Notes: generated by a model from the letters alone, not told the origin. A DNA stretch of 64,000 nucleotides from an uncultured Nitriliruptoraceae bacterium (GCA_913060655.1 CAJXTG010000001.1:57252-121251); one strand, 5' to 3'. Numbered from the stretch's first letter, positions 7,880 through 19,643 are shown. Made by a program: numbers and translations.

Positions 7880-9136
7880 TCAGCGCTGGCCGACCCCGAG
7901 GCGCACCTCGAGGCGCTGGCTCTCCTTCGAGAGCCAGTAGCTGGCGACCCAGTACACGATGCCGACGAACACGAGCGACTCGATGATGTAGCCCTGCCCG
8001 AGGAACTCGTCCTGCTTGGTCACGTTCTGCGCGATGGCGAGCAGGTCCTGCTGGCCGATGATCAGCACGAGCGTGGTGTCCTTGAACAGGCTGATCGCCT
8101 GGCCGACGAGCCCGGGGATGACCGCCCGCAGCGCCTGCGGCAGCACGATCAGCCGGGTCTGCTTCCACGGCGACAGGCCGAGCGCCTGCGCCGCCTCCCA
8201 CTGGCCCCGGCCGACCGCCTGCAGGCCGCCGCGGACGATCTCCGCGACGTAGGCCGAGGTGAACAGGATGAAGATGATGAGCGCCCGCGTGACGAGCGTG
8301 GGCGTGGGGAAGTCCGCCGGCAGGAAGAACGGGAGCACCAGCCAGCCGGTGAACAGCAGCGTGATCAGCGGTGACCCGCGGAAGAACTCGACGTACGCGC
8401 CGCACACCCAGCGCACCATCGGCAGCGACGAGCGACGCCCCAGCGCGAACAGGATGCCGACGGGGTAGGAGACGACCAGCGCGCCGATCGTGTAGTACAT
8501 CGTGATCAGCAGGCCGCCCCACTCGTCGCGCGGGACGCCGCCGAAGCTGCTGATCGAGTAGAGCGACACGACGACGCCCGCGACGGTGATGAGCGGGACG
8601 GCGCGGCGCAGCGCCGCGGGGATGCGGCGCGCCACGAGCGACAGGCTCAGCCCGATCGCGACCACGGCCCCGGTGAGCAGGAGCGGCGTGAACGTGCGCG
8701 AGAAGCCGAGCAGCACCAGCAGCAGCAGCGCGGGTGGGCCGAGGCGGGCGAGACGGTCCCAGCGGGTCGTCGCCGTCGTGCGGCCGGCGGCGACGGCGGC
8801 CTCGCGGGCGGTCACCCCGACCACGCCACCGAGCAGCCCGAACACCGCGGCGAGGATCGTGAGCGCGAGCCACAGCCGCCACAGCTGCTCGCGGGGGAAC
8901 CCGCCGACGACGTACAGCGTCAGGTTCGTCTCGACGATCTCCCAGCGGGCGCTGACCACGAGGAAGCGGGCGAAGCGCCACGTCGCCCAGACGACGAGCG
9001 GTGCGAACACGAGCGTGAGCACGCTGTTGAACGGCGTCGGGAACAGGTTGTCCCGGACCCAGCGGGCGGGGTCGACGCGGCGCTGCGGCGGGCGCGCCGT
9101 GTCGGCGCCCGTGCCGGTGGTCACGGGCGCGCTCAT
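7880..9136 (-). CDS. aapM: Amino-acid ABC transporter permease (AapM-like)
   Basis: A 418-residue inner-membrane permease. Long N-terminal hydrophobic segments (residues about 35-190) precede the HisMQ-type permease core, which includes [23 protein letters not shown] and the EAA loop [16 protein letters not shown] that docks the ATPase. The length and the extra N-terminal helices match the AapM subunit of the general L-amino acid transporter rather than the short GlnP type. The ATG overlaps the aapQ stop (ATGA at 9133-9136). Confidence 0.9.
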   Translation of the reverse strand: MSAPVTTGTGADTARPPQRRVDPARWVRDNLFPTPFNSVLTLVFAPLVVWATWRFARFLVVSARWEIVETNLTLYVVGGFPREQLWRLWLALTILAAVFGLLGGVVGVTAREAAVAAGRTTATTRWDRLARLGPPALLLLVLLGFSRTFTPLLLTGAVVAIGLSLSLVARRIPAALRRAVPLITVAGVVVSLYSISSFGGVPRDEWGGLLITMYYTIGALVVSYPVGILFALGRRSSLPMVRWVCGAYVEFFRGSPLITLLFTGWLVLPFFLPADFPTPTLVTRALIIFILFTSAYVAEIVRGGLQAVGRGQWEAAQALGLSPWKQTRLIVLPQALRAVIPGLVGQAISLFKDTTLVLIIGQQDLLAIAQNVTKQDEFLGQGYIIESLVFVGIVYWVASYWLSKESQRLEVRLGVGQR

Positions 9137-10341
9137 CGTTCCACCAGCTGCAGGCGGCGGTTGAACACGTTGACGATGACCGAGATGATCAGCGACAGGA
9201 ACAGGTACGCGCCGAGCACGACGATGAGCAGCTGCGGGGCCGGCTGGCCGTTCCCGGCGGCGGTGTTGGCGACCCGGAGGATCTCGGCGAAGCCGACCGC
9301 GATGCCCAGCGACACGTTCTTGGTGAGGTTGAGGAACTCGTTGCCGATGGCCGGCGCGGCGATGCGCAGCGCCTGGGGGAGGATGACGTAGCGCATCCGC
9401 TGGGAGCTGCTCAGGCCGAGCGCGTCGGCCGCCTCGTTCTGGCCCTTGTGGACGGCGAGGATCGAGCCGCGGACGATCTCGGCGATGAACGACGACGCGT
9501 ACAGCACGAGCGACAGCAGCAGCGACAGGTACTCGGGGTACAGCCAGGCCCCACCGGTGACGACGCGCCCGTCGAGGACGGGCAGGCTCGGCTCGATCGG
9601 CGGCTGCAGCACGCTGAACGCGAGGGCGGTGACGACGGCGAAGGTCGCCGCCGCCCACAGGACCCGGCGGTGGGGGGTGCCCGTCCGGTCGAACACGGTC
9701 GTGCGCCAGCGGGCGACGCCCAGCGCGACGACGAGCGCGACCGCGGCGGCGGTCAGGAACGGCTGCGACCCGTCACCGAACGTCAGCCAGGCGACCCAGA
9801 TCCCGCGGTTGGAGATGATGGCGACGTCACCGAGGAAGGTCGCCTCGGTGAGCCGGGGGAGGGTCGCGAGCACCCCGAGGTAGAAGAAGATGACGAGCAC
9901 GAGCGGTGGGATGTTGCGCAGCAGCTCGACGTAGGCGCTCGCGCTGCGTGCGACCAGCCAGTTCTTCGACAGCCGGGCGACCCCGACGACGATGCCGATC
10001 AGCAGCGACAGCAGGACGCCGAGGATGGCGACCCGCACGGCGTTGCCGAGACCGAGCAGCAGGGCGTTCTGGATGGTGTCCTGGGCGCGGAAGTCGGGCG
10101 CACCGAGGATGCTGAAGCCGGCCGGCTGGTCGAGGAACGTGAAGTCGCGGCGGATGCCGAGCCGGTCGAGGTTCGACGTCAGGTTGCCGAACAGCCACTG
10201 GACGAGCGCGACGGTCGCGACGAGGAAGCCGACCTGCAGCACCCCACGCAGGACGCGGACGTCGCGCCACAGCGGCGGGCGTGCCGGACCGTCCTGGCCG
10301 GCGGTCGCACGCCCGGGTCGCTGCTGCTGCGTCTCGGCCAC
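9133..10341 (-). CDS. aapQ: Amino-acid ABC transporter permease (AapQ-like)
   Basis: The partner permease of AapM, 402 residues. It has [20 protein letters not shown], a large loop, [20 protein letters not shown] with its EAA loop, and a C-terminal helix ending NRRLQLVER. The big periplasmic insertion between helices, around residues 75-105 and 170-260, is a feature of AapQ. The GTG at 10341 follows a GGGGAG ribosome site. It is separated from the binding-protein gene by 217 bp holding a hairpin, a 17-bp repeat and a possible promoter, so permease and binding protein can be made in different amounts. Confidence 0.9.
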   Translation of the reverse strand: MAETQQQRPGRATAGQDGPARPPLWRDVRVLRGVLQVGFLVATVALVQWLFGNLTSNLDRLGIRRDFTFLDQPAGFSILGAPDFRAQDTIQNALLLGLGNAVRVAILGVLLSLLIGIVVGVARLSKNWLVARSASAYVELLRNIPPLVLVIFFYLGVLATLPRLTEATFLGDVAIISNRGIWVAWLTFGDGSQPFLTAAAVALVVALGVARWRTTVFDRTGTPHRRVLWAAATFAVVTALAFSVLQPPIEPSLPVLDGRVVTGGAWLYPEYLSLLLSLVLYASSFIAEIVRGSILAVHKGQNEAADALGLSSSQRMRYVILPQALRIAAPAIGNEFLNLTKNVSLGIAVGFAEILRVANTAAGNGQPAPQLLIVVLGAYLFLSLIISVIVNVFNRRLQLVER

Positions 10342-10383
10342 CGGCTCCCCTGGGTCCCCATCCGCCTCCCAGCGGACGGGCGG

Positions 10384-10389
10384 ATACTA
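10384..10389 (-). promoter_or_regulatory. Candidate internal -10 for aapQMP
   Basis: Read on the minus strand the bases give TAGTAT, unusually AT-rich for this DNA, about 43 bp before the aapQ GTG. No convincing -35 is seen. It would give the permease genes a promoter downstream of the hairpin. Confidence 0.3.
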
Positions 10390-10436
10390 GTGCGGTCCGC
10401 GTTTCCACGGTGTGTCGTGCCGGATCGAGGGCGTCC

Positions 10437-10487
10437 GCGCACCGGCCCCGTCAGCGCGCCGGCCCCGTCAGCGCACCGGCCCCCGCC
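10437..10487. repeat. 17-bp direct repeat, three tandem copies
   Basis: GCGCACCGGCCCCGTCA and two near-identical units start at 10437, 10454 and 10471; the third diverges at its end. They lie in the aapJ-aapQ gap, immediately downstream (in transcription order) of the hairpin. They could be slippage products or protein-binding repeats. Confidence 0.65.
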
Positions 10488-10503
10488 CCCCGGCCCCGGA
10501 CGG

Positions 10504-10537
10504 CCGGAGGGCCACGCCGTGTGGCGTGGCCCTCCGG
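10504..10537 (-). terminator. Strong GC hairpin after aapJ (attenuator-like)
   Basis: A perfect 15-bp inverted repeat (10504-10518 with 10523-10537) with a 4-base GTGT loop begins 22 bases past the aapJ stop. No T-tract follows, so it is not a classical intrinsic terminator. In ABC operons such hairpins often stabilise the binding-protein mRNA and reduce read-through into the permease genes; that role is inferred here. Confidence 0.7.
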
Positions 10538-10558
10538 GTCGTTCCGGTGCTGCGTGGA

Positions 10559-11677
10559 TCAGCGGAACGGCGGGGCGTAGAGCAGACCGCCGTCGGTCCA
10601 CAGGGAGTTCACGCCGCGCGACAGGCCGAGCGGGGTGTCCGGCCCGACGTTGCGCAGGAAGATCTCCTCGTAGTTGCCGACCTGGCTGATGACGTTCACG
10701 GCCCAGTCGGGGCTGAGGCCCAGACCCGGGTCGAACCCGTCGACCAGTCCGAGGAAGCGACCGATGGCCGGCTCCTCGTCCGGGTTGGTGCTGGCGACGA
10801 TGCTGTCGACGTTGGCGCTCGAGATGCCGAACTCCTCCGCCTGGAAGGTCGCGAAGACGACCCACTGGACGACGTCGAACCACTCGGAGTCACCGTCACT
10901 CGTCAGGGGGCCGAGGGGCTCCTTGGAGATGACGTCCGGCAGGATCTTCACCGACTCGGCGCCGCCCTGCTCGTCCGGCCAGGTGCCACGGAACGCGGCG
11001 AGCTGCGAGAGGTCGGAGGTCCAACCGTCGCAGCGGCCCTCGAAGTAGGCCGCCTGCAGCTGGTCGTTGCCCTCGAACGTCAGCGCCGTGTACGGCAGGC
11101 CGCGCGCGGCGAACTGGGACTCGAGGTTCAGCTGGGTGGTCGTACCGGCCTGGACGCAGATGGTCGTGTTGGCCATGTCGTCGATGGTGTCGAACCCGCT
11201 GTCGGTGTCGACCATCATGCCCTGACCGTCGTAGAACGTGGTCGCGGCGAACGAGCCACCCTCGTTGCGGTCACGGGTCGCCGTCCACGTCGTGTTGCGG
11301 ATCAGGACGTCGATCTCACCGGCCTGGAGCGCCGTGAAGCGCGCCGAGGCGGACAGCTCGACGAAGTCGACCGCGTCGGCGTCACCGAGCACGGCGGCCG
11401 CGACGGCACGGCAGTAGTCGACGTCGAAGCCGGTGTAGGTGCCGTCATCCCCCTGGATGGAGAAGCCCGGCAGGCCCTGGCTGACGCCGCAGATCAGCGT
11501 CCCGCGCTCCTGCACGGCCGCGAGCAGGCCGCCCTCGGTCTGCGCGGGGTCGACGGTGACGGTCTCTTCCGGCGCGGCGGGGTCCGCCGCGTCCGTGGCC
11601 TCCTCGTCGCTGGCGCAGGCCGAGAGCACGAGCCCCGCGGCGAGCGCGACGGAGGCGATGCGGATGGATCGCTTCAC
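10559..11677 (-). CDS. aapJ: Amino-acid ABC transporter substrate-binding lipoprotein (AapJ-like)
   Basis: A 372-residue type 3 periplasmic-binding-protein-fold lipoprotein that captures amino acids outside the membrane. A Lys/Arg start and hydrophobic stretch end in the lipobox LVLSAC, so Cys21 is lipidated. The mature part shows RGTLICGVSQGLPGF and YTGFDVDYCRAVAAAVLG, typical of AapJ/BztA. The GTG at 11677 was chosen because GAGGAG sits 7 bases upstream; the GTG at 11683 is only one base from that site. It is the first gene of the operon and is divergent from rph. Confidence 0.92.
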   Translation of the reverse strand: MKRSIRIASVALAAGLVLSACASDEEATDAADPAAPEETVTVDPAQTEGGLLAAVQERGTLICGVSQGLPGFSIQGDDGTYTGFDVDYCRAVAAAVLGDADAVDFVELSASARFTALQAGEIDVLIRNTTWTATRDRNEGGSFAATTFYDGQGMMVDTDSGFDTIDDMANTTICVQAGTTTQLNLESQFAARGLPYTALTFEGNDQLQAAYFEGRCDGWTSDLSQLAAFRGTWPDEQGGAESVKILPDVISKEPLGPLTSDGDSEWFDVVQWVVFATFQAEEFGISSANVDSIVASTNPDEEPAIGRFLGLVDGFDPGLGLSPDWAVNVISQVGNYEEIFLRNVGPDTPLGLSRGVNSLWTDGGLLYAPPFR

Positions 11678-11982
11678 GTTCACTCCTCAGTTTCCCAGGG
11701 GACGGGAGGAGCCCCGCCCCATCGCGGCCGACCGGCTGGCCGACCGTCCCCCGCTGCCATCCGGCTCGCGGCCGGACCGCCCCGAGGGCCCGGCAGCACC
11801 GGACCCCGCAACTACAGGGGTCGGAGGACCCTACCCGCTCGGACCGGCGGCTGCGCGGTCCCGTGCCGATCCGTCCCGGGCGCGGCGGGATCGGCCCGCC
11901 ACGGGCGGCACCTACGCTCCGCACGGCCCCGGCCGTCCCGCACCGGGCGCCGACCGGCCCGCCCCGGACGCAGGAGACCACC
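11678..11982. other. Divergent intergenic region between aapJ and rph
   Basis: About 305 bp without a gene. It holds a TACGCT at 11913-11918, a possible -10 for rph, and on the other strand TAGGGT at 11828-11833, a possible -10 for aapJ. If that is used, aapJ would have a leader of about 145 bases. Short GGCCGACC direct repeats occur around 11727-11744. No small ORF or RNA gene could be supported. Confidence 0.5.
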
Positions 11983-12705
11983 GTGACCAGTCCGAGCCCC
12001 GCACGCACCGACGGTCGGGCCGCGGACGCGCTGCGCCCCGTCACCCTCGACCTCGACGTCCAGACGGCACCGGCCGGCTCCGCGCGCATCCGGGCCGGCG
12101 GCACCGAGGTCCTCCTGGCCGTCAGCATCGAGGACGGCGGGCCACGCTGGCGCGACCGCCGGGGCTGGGTCACCGCCGAGTACGCGATGCTGCCCGGGGC
12201 GACCGACACCCGCAGCGCCCGCGAGCGCCGCGGCGTCGGCGGGCGCTCCAAGGAGATCGAGCGGCTCGTCGGCCGCTCCCTGCGGGCGGCCGTCGACCTC
12301 GACGCCCTCCCCGACGTGACCGTCACCGTCGACTGCGACGTCCTCGCCGCCGACGGCGGCACCCGGACCGCGTCGATCACCGGCGGCTGGGTCGCCCTCG
12401 CCGTCGCCCTGCGGCGCGCCGGCCTCGCCCACGCCCTGATCCGTCAGGTCGCCGCCGTGTCCGTCGGCATCGTCGACGACGCGGTGCTGCTCGACCTCGA
12501 CCAGCGGGAGGACAACCGGGCCGCCGTCGACATGAACGTCGTCGCCGCCGACGCCGGCCTGCTCGTCGAGGTGCAGGGCACCGCGGAGGGCGCGCCGTTC
12601 CCGCGGACCCAGCACGACGCGCTCGTCGACGTGGCCCTCGCCGGGTGCGCCGAGCTGATGGCCCGGCAGCGGGCGGTGCTCGATGCGGGCGGGTCCGGCC
12701 GGTGA
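11983..12705 (+). CDS. rph: Ribonuclease PH
   Basis: A 240-residue phosphorolytic 3'-5' exoribonuclease that trims tRNA 3' ends. It begins RTDGRAADALRPVTL and contains the invariant EYAMLPGATDTRSARERRGV loop (shown within the 20-residue limit), the CDVLAADGGTRTASITGG phosphate-binding region and EDNRAAVDMNVV. The GTG at 11983 follows CAGGAG. The stop overlaps the rdgB start (GTGA at 12702-12705). Rph is needed here because none of the tRNA genes in the window encodes CCA, so 3' trailers must be removed before CCA addition. Confidence 0.95.
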   Translation: MTSPSPARTDGRAADALRPVTLDLDVQTAPAGSARIRAGGTEVLLAVSIEDGGPRWRDRRGWVTAEYAMLPGATDTRSARERRGVGGRSKEIERLVGRSLRAAVDLDALPDVTVTVDCDVLAADGGTRTASITGGWVALAVALRRAGLAHALIRQVAAVSVGIVDDAVLLDLDQREDNRAAVDMNVVAADAGLLVEVQGTAEGAPFPRTQHDALVDVALAGCAELMARQRAVLDAGGSGR

Positions 12706-13319
12706 GCCGCGTCGTCGTCGCCACCGGCAACGCGCACAAGCTCGTCGAGATCGGCCGGCTCCTCGCCGCGGCCGCACCGGACCTGACGCTCGTGCCGATG
12801 GGGGAGCTCGGCGTGCCCGCCCCCGTCGAGGACGGCGACACGTTCGCCGACAACGCGCTGCTCAAGGCCCGCGCGTGCGCCGAGGCGACGGGTCTGCCCG
12901 CGCTCGCCGACGACTCCGGCATCGTCGTCGACGCGCTCGACGGTGCCCCCGGGGTCCGCTCGGCACGGTTCGCCGGCGACGACGCCGACGACGCGGCGAA
13001 CAACCTGCTGCTGCTGGTCCGGCTCGCCATGGCCGGCGCGGACACGCCGGCGGCGCGCCGTGCCGCGTTCGTGTGCGCCGCCGCGCTCGTGCTGCCCGAC
13101 GGCACCACCCACGTCGAGCACGGCCGGATGGCCGGCCACGTCGTCGACGCCCCCCGCGGTGACGGCGGCTTCGGCTACGACCCGCTGTTCGTCGCCGACG
13201 CGACGGCCGACGGGCGGACCAACGGCGAGCTCGCGCCGGAGGAGAAGGACGCGATCAGCCACCGTGCCGCCGCGTTCCGTGCGCTCGCGCCGCACGTCGC
13301 CGCGGCGCTCAGCCGCTGA
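12702..13319 (+). CDS. rdgB: XTP/dITP diphosphatase (RdgB/HAM1)
   Basis: A 205-residue pyrophosphatase that removes deaminated purine nucleotides such as ITP, dITP and XTP from the pool. Motifs are ATGNAHKLVEI at the start, ADDSGIVVDALDGAPGVRSAR, and GGFGYDPLF with SHRAAAFRAL near the end. The GTG overlaps the rph stop; the rph-rdgB pair is widespread in actinobacteria. The last 11 bp overlap the 3' end of the convergent serine hydrolase gene. With udgB this is a second defence against deaminated bases in the window. Confidence 0.95.
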   Translation: MSRVVVATGNAHKLVEIGRLLAAAAPDLTLVPMGELGVPAPVEDGDTFADNALLKARACAEATGLPALADDSGIVVDALDGAPGVRSARFAGDDADDAANNLLLLVRLAMAGADTPAARRAAFVCAAALVLPDGTTHVEHGRMAGHVVDAPRGDGGFGYDPLFVADATADGRTNGELAPEEKDAISHRAAAFRALAPHVAAALSR

Positions 13320-14145
13320 GCGCGTCCAGGACCGCGTCGTTGAGCACCGGCCAGCCGGTCCGCGCCCAGTCGTCGAAGTCGCGGCCCGACAGGGTCGCCA
13401 GCGCCACACCGGCGTCCGCGTCCGCCCACACGAGCGACCCGGAGCGGCCGAAGTGGCCGACGGCGCGGGGGGACAGGCGCGACCCCGACCAGTGCGGGTC
13501 CTTCGTCCCGCGCACCTCCAGCCCGAGCGTCCACCCGTTGGGCCGCTGCCGGCCGAACCCGGGCAGCACCCCGTCGAGCTCGGGGAACGCCGGGGTGGTC
13601 AGCCACGCGTGGACCGCGGCGGGCAGGGGTCCGGGGGCGAGCAGCGCCGCGGCGAAGCGGGCGAGGTCGGTCACCGTCGAACGCACGCCCCAGGCGGGGG
13701 AGCCCTCCAGCACCGTGGCCGTCATCCCCAGCGGCTCGAGCACGTGCGCGTGCAGCAGCTCGGCGAACGGCCGGCCGGTGCGTGCCGCCGCATGCTCCGC
13801 GGCCGCCTCGTACGCCCAGTTCGAGTAGGTCCGGCGCCGGCCCGGCTCCATGGTGCGGTCGCCCGCCTCGAAGCCGAGGCCGGCGGCGTGGGCGAGGAGG
13901 TGGCGCAGCGTCGCCCCGTCGGCGGCGGTCGGCCCCGCCGGCTCGTCGAGGTCGAGCGCGCCCGTGGCGACCGTCCCGAGCACCGCTGCCGCCGTCAGCG
14001 GCTTCGCGACCGACGCGATCGGCAGGACGAGGTCCGTCGTCCCATGGGCGGCGGTCGTGCCGTCCGCGCGCGTCACGACGACGCCCGCGTGGGGCACGTC
14101 CCACCCGTCGCTCGTCGCCAGCGCGGCCTGCAGCTCCGGGGTCAC
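13309..14145 (-). CDS. Serine hydrolase of the class C beta-lactamase family
   Basis: A 278-residue protein with the three penicillin-interacting motifs: S45-V-A-K48 (SxxK), Y107-S-N109 (YxN) and HFG in GHFGRSGS. No signal peptide is seen, so it is more likely a cytoplasmic esterase/peptidase-like member than a secreted beta-lactamase; many actinobacterial paralogues have unknown substrates. It is shorter than AmpC (about 360). The GTG overlaps the stop of the upstream exporter gene (GTGA at 14142-14145), implying a two-gene unit. Confidence 0.85.
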   Translation of the reverse strand: MTPELQAALATSDGWDVPHAGVVVTRADGTTAAHGTTDLVLPIASVAKPLTAAAVLGTVATGALDLDEPAGPTAADGATLRHLLAHAAGLGFEAGDRTMEPGRRRTYSNWAYEAAAEHAAARTGRPFAELLHAHVLEPLGMTATVLEGSPAWGVRSTVTDLARFAAALLAPGPLPAAVHAWLTTPAFPELDGVLPGFGRQRPNGWTLGLEVRGTKDPHWSGSRLSPRAVGHFGRSGSLVWADADAGVALATLSGRDFDDWARTGWPVLNDAVLDALSG

Positions 14146-15071
14146 CGGTCACCCCGCTGCACCAGCACGATGCCCCCGAGGATGAGCATCCCGCCGCCGA
14201 GCTGCGCCGGCCCGGGCAGCTCGGCGAGGACCAGCCAGGCGATCAGCACGGCGGCGAGCACCTCGGTCAGCCCGACGAACGACGCGACGCGCGACCCGAG
14301 CAGGGTGATCGCCGCGATGCCGGTGAGGTAGGCGACGACGGTCGCGACCAGCACGAGCCACAGCGCCGGCACCCACCACGGCGTCGGCACGCCGGCGAGC
14401 ACCGTCGGCGCGGTCGTCATCCGCACCGGGACGAGCCCGACCACCCCGGCGAGGGCGATCAGCACGGCCCCGACGGTCGTGCCGCCGGCCGCCATGACCA
14501 GCGCCGGCAGGCCCGAGCGGTCCCGCGCGGACAGGGCGAAGAACCCGCTGAGGCCGACCGCGGCGAGCAGCGCCCAGGCCACCCCGACCGGGTCGAGCGG
14601 TCCGGCGCCCCGCGGGTCGATGACGAGCACGAGCCCGCCGAGCGCGAGGGCCGCGCCGACGAGCGTGACGGTCGGTGGCAGCGTGCGGGTGCGCAGCGCC
14701 GTCCAGGCGAGCAGCAGCACCGGCGCGAGGAACTCGATGAGCAGGGCGACCCCGACGTCGAGGGTGCGCACCGCGTTGAAGTAGGCGAACTGCGTGCCCG
14801 CCATCGCGACGGTGCCGTAGCGCAGCAGCGTGCCGGCGCTGCCGGCCGGGAGCGGCCAGCGGCCCCGGTAGTGGACGGTGCCGACGAGGAGGAGGACCGC
14901 CGCGCCGCCGCCGAGCCGGACGAGCACCGCGCCGCCCGACGACCAGCCGGCCTCGATGAGCGCCTTCGCCCCGACCCCGGAGCTGCCGAAGGTGGCCGCG
15001 GACGCGAGCGCGATCGCGATGCCCGCGGCGGTGCGCGGCGCCACGGGGGGCGCGACGGAGGTGGAGGACAT
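14142..15071 (-). CDS. EamA-family (drug/metabolite superfamily) transporter
   Basis: A 309-residue inner-membrane protein with ten hydrophobic helices in two EamA repeats. Helix 3-4 carries MAGTQFAYFNAVRTLDVGVA, and the second repeat ends GSRVASFVGLTEVLAAVLIAW. Family members export metabolites or amino acids; no substrate can be given. The ATG at 15071 was chosen because it begins just before the first helix; the longer frame would run through a tRNA gene. It lies 24 bp downstream of tRNA-Leu on the same strand. Confidence 0.85.
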   Translation of the reverse strand: MSSTSVAPPVAPRTAAGIAIALASAATFGSSGVGAKALIEAGWSSGGAVLVRLGGGAAVLLLVGTVHYRGRWPLPAGSAGTLLRYGTVAMAGTQFAYFNAVRTLDVGVALLIEFLAPVLLLAWTALRTRTLPPTVTLVGAALALGGLVLVIDPRGAGPLDPVGVAWALLAAVGLSGFFALSARDRSGLPALVMAAGGTTVGAVLIALAGVVGLVPVRMTTAPTVLAGVPTPWWVPALWLVLVATVVAYLTGIAAITLLGSRVASFVGLTEVLAAVLIAWLVLAELPGPAQLGGGMLILGGIVLVQRGDR

Positions 15072-15095
15072 GCCGGTTCCGGTCGGGGGAGCGGG

Positions 15096-15179
15096 TGCGA
15101 GCGGGGGGAGTCGAACCCCCACGGGCCGAGGCCCACTGGGACCTAAACCCAGCGCGTCTGCCGGTTCCGCCACGCTCGC
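15096..15179 (-). tRNA. tRNA-Leu (anticodon TAG)
   Basis: A class II tRNA with a GCGAGCG/CGCTCGC acceptor stem, a CTGGG stem around loop TTTAGGT (anticodon TAG), a long variable arm (GGGCCTCGGCCC) and a GGTTCGA T-loop. The discriminator is A and CCA is not encoded. Confidence 0.95.
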
Positions 15180-15223
15180 CGGTTGGTGGTCGCGCGCCGG
15201 CCGCGAGGCCGAGGGTGGTGCGG

Positions 15224-15296
15224 TGCGCCGCCAGGGACTTGAACCCCGAACCTGCCGGTTAAGAGCCGGATGCTCTGCCAATTGAGCTAGCGGCGC
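15224..15296 (-). tRNA. tRNA-Lys (anticodon CTT)
   Basis: A GCGCCGC/GCGGCGC acceptor stem, anticodon loop CTCTTAA on a CCGG stem, and T-loop GGTTCAA. The discriminator is A and CCA is not encoded. It is the middle of three tandem tRNA genes on this strand. Confidence 0.95.
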
Positions 15297-15341
15297 GTAC
15301 GGGTCCACGGTCCGGGGCGACCCGGTCGGTGGACCCGAGAG

Positions 15342-15417
15342 GGTGAGTGAGGGGACTTGAACCCCCGACCTCCTGGACCACAACCAGGCGCTCTAACCAG
15401 GCTGAGCTACACCCACC
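15342..15417 (-). tRNA. tRNA-His (anticodon GTG)
   Basis: Acceptor stem GTGGGTG/CACTCAC with the tRNA-His-specific extra G(-1), encoded at 15417, facing C73 at 15342. Anticodon loop TTGTGGT sits on a CCTGG stem. This is the first gene of the His-Lys-Leu cluster in transcription order. Confidence 0.95.
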
Positions 15418-15471
15418 GTGGTCGCACCCGGGTGGGTGCCCACCGAGGATACGCCACCGGCGCGCGGGGGG

Positions 15472-18156
<2,685 letters not shown>

Positions 18157-18240
18157 GCGTCGTCCTCGCGGCCCCGGCGGTCGGGCCGGGCGCGGGCCGC
18201 GCCGCGGCGGCGGCGAGCGTAACGACCGACCCTCCCCAAA

Positions 18241-18261
18241 AGTGCTACGCTGCGTGTCACT
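18241..18261 (+). promoter_or_regulatory. Candidate leaderless promoter and operator of the GntR gene
   Basis: TACGCT at 18246-18251 sits 10 bp before the ATG at 18262, so transcription would start at or within a few bases of the start codon. AGTG (18241) and CACT (18258) form an inverted repeat around the -10. This placement suits autorepression by the encoded GntR protein, but that is inferred. Confidence 0.45.
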
Positions 18262-18660
18262 ATGCTGCGACTGACGGTGCTCGACGGCCCCCTGCCCCTG
18301 CACGAGCGGGTCGCCGCGGCCGTGCGACGCGCGATCGTCGAGGGGCGTGTCGGCCCCGGCGACCCGCTCCCCACGGCCCTGCAGGTCGCCGACGCCCTCG
18401 GCGTGCACCGCAACACGGTCCTGCGGGCCTACCGGCAGCTGCGCGACGACGGCACGATCGAGCTGCGGGCCGGCCGGGGCGCGCGCGTCCGCGCCGACGT
18501 CCCCCCCGGCGAGGTCCTGCGGGAGGAGGTCGACGCGCTGCTGCGCGCCGCCGCCCGCGTCGGGCTCGACGCCGACGCCGCCGCGGAGCTCGTCCGCACG
18601 CGCCGACCCTCCACCCCGGCCACCACCCGGACCACCACCCGCCCGAAGGACCCCACGTGA
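18262..18660 (+). CDS. GntR-family transcriptional regulator (YtrA-like, short)
   Basis: A 132-residue regulator. The winged-helix domain covers residues about 10-75, with LHERVAAAVRRAIVEGRVGP, LPTALQVADALGVHRNTVLR and a DGTIELRAGRGARV wing. Only about 55 residues follow, too few for a FadR- or UbiC-type ligand domain, which places it with the short YtrA group that usually controls an adjacent membrane protein operon. Its stop overlaps the next gene's start (GTGA at 18657-18660), a DUF1648 membrane protein. No ribosome site precedes the ATG, consistent with a leaderless mRNA. Confidence 0.88.
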   Translation: MLRLTVLDGPLPLHERVAAAVRRAIVEGRVGPGDPLPTALQVADALGVHRNTVLRAYRQLRDDGTIELRAGRGARVRADVPPGEVLREEVDALLRAAARVGLDADAAAELVRTRRPSTPATTRTTTRPKDPT

Positions 18661-19634
18661 CCGTCCCGCCCCCGACCCGCCCCCGCATCCCCCGTCGCGA
18701 GCTCGTCGTCCCGACCGTCGCCGTCGCCGTCGCGGTGGTCGCACCGCTGCTCGTCGCCGCACGGCTGCCCGACCCGGTCGCGATCCACTGGGGGTTCGAC
18801 GGTCGACCCGACGGCAGCGGGCCGCTCGTCCTCGACGTCACCCTCCTCGCCGTCGCCACCGCCGCCGTGTCCCTGCTGCCCCTGTGGTCCGCCGCCCGTG
18901 CCGACGGACGCGCCGCCCGCCTGCTCGTCGCGCTCGCCCACGGCATGGCCGGCCTGTTCATCCTCCTCCGCCTCCGCACCCTGCAGGCCAACCTCGACGC
19001 GGCCGACTGGACGGCCGCCGGCGCGCTCACCACCTTCGACCTGCTGCTCGTCGCCGCGGCCGTCCTCCCGCTCGGGGCACTCGGCTGGTGGCTGGGCGGA
19101 CGCCACCCCGCCCGGGTCCGAGCACGGCACACCGTCGCACCCGTCACGCTGCCGACCGACGGGCAGCTCGTCTGGGTCGGCACGCAGACGTGGCCGGCCG
19201 GCGGGGCCCTCGCCCTCGTGCTCGTGGTCGGCGGCGGGCTGCTCAGCGCCCTGCGCGTCGCCCCCGGGGCGCTCACCGCCGGGGCCGTGCTCGTCGTCGC
19301 CGGCCTGCTGGTGCGGCTGCTCACGAGCATCACCGTCGCCGTCGGACCCTCCGGGCTCGTCGTGCGCTTCGGCCCGCTCGGATGGCCGCGCGTCCGCGTC
19401 CCGCTCGCCGACGTCACCGCCGTCGAGGTCGAGGACGTCGAACCGATGGCGTACGGCGGCTGGGGCTACCGGGCCATGCCCGGCGTGCGCGCCGTCGTCA
19501 TCCGCCGCGGCGTCGGCCTGCGGGTGCGCCGCAGCGGGCGCCCCGACCTCGTCGTCACCGTCGACGACGCCGCGGACGCCGCGGGCGTCCTCGCCGCGCA
19601 CCGTGCGGCCGGCCGGGACGGCAGCGAGGAGTAG
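18657..19634 (+). CDS. DUF1648 membrane protein (SdpI-like N-terminus)
   Basis: A 325-residue membrane protein. After the first helix comes LPDPVAIHWGFDGRPDG, the DUF1648 hallmark also found in the SdpI immunity/signal protein of Bacillus. Further helices reach about residue 230, then a soluble C-terminal part (about 235-325) resembling bacterial PH-like domains. Coupling to a GntR regulator parallels the SdpR-SdpI idea, in which a membrane protein and its repressor sense envelope stress or a toxin; this is analogy, not proof. The GTG at 18657 overlaps the regulator's stop. Confidence 0.75.
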   Translation: MTVPPPTRPRIPRRELVVPTVAVAVAVVAPLLVAARLPDPVAIHWGFDGRPDGSGPLVLDVTLLAVATAAVSLLPLWSAARADGRAARLLVALAHGMAGLFILLRLRTLQANLDAADWTAAGALTTFDLLLVAAAVLPLGALGWWLGGRHPARVRARHTVAPVTLPTDGQLVWVGTQTWPAGGALALVLVVGGGLLSALRVAPGALTAGAVLVVAGLLVRLLTSITVAVGPSGLVVRFGPLGWPRVRVPLADVTAVEVEDVEPMAYGGWGYRAMPGVRAVVIRRGVGLRVRRSGRPDLVVTVDDAADAAGVLAAHRAAGRDGSEE

Positions 19635-19643
19635 CGTGCGGGC

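Noticed and set aside
10437..10487. The 17-bp repeats as a CRISPR array
   Set aside because: The units are directly adjacent with no spacers, there are only three, and no cas gene is nearby.
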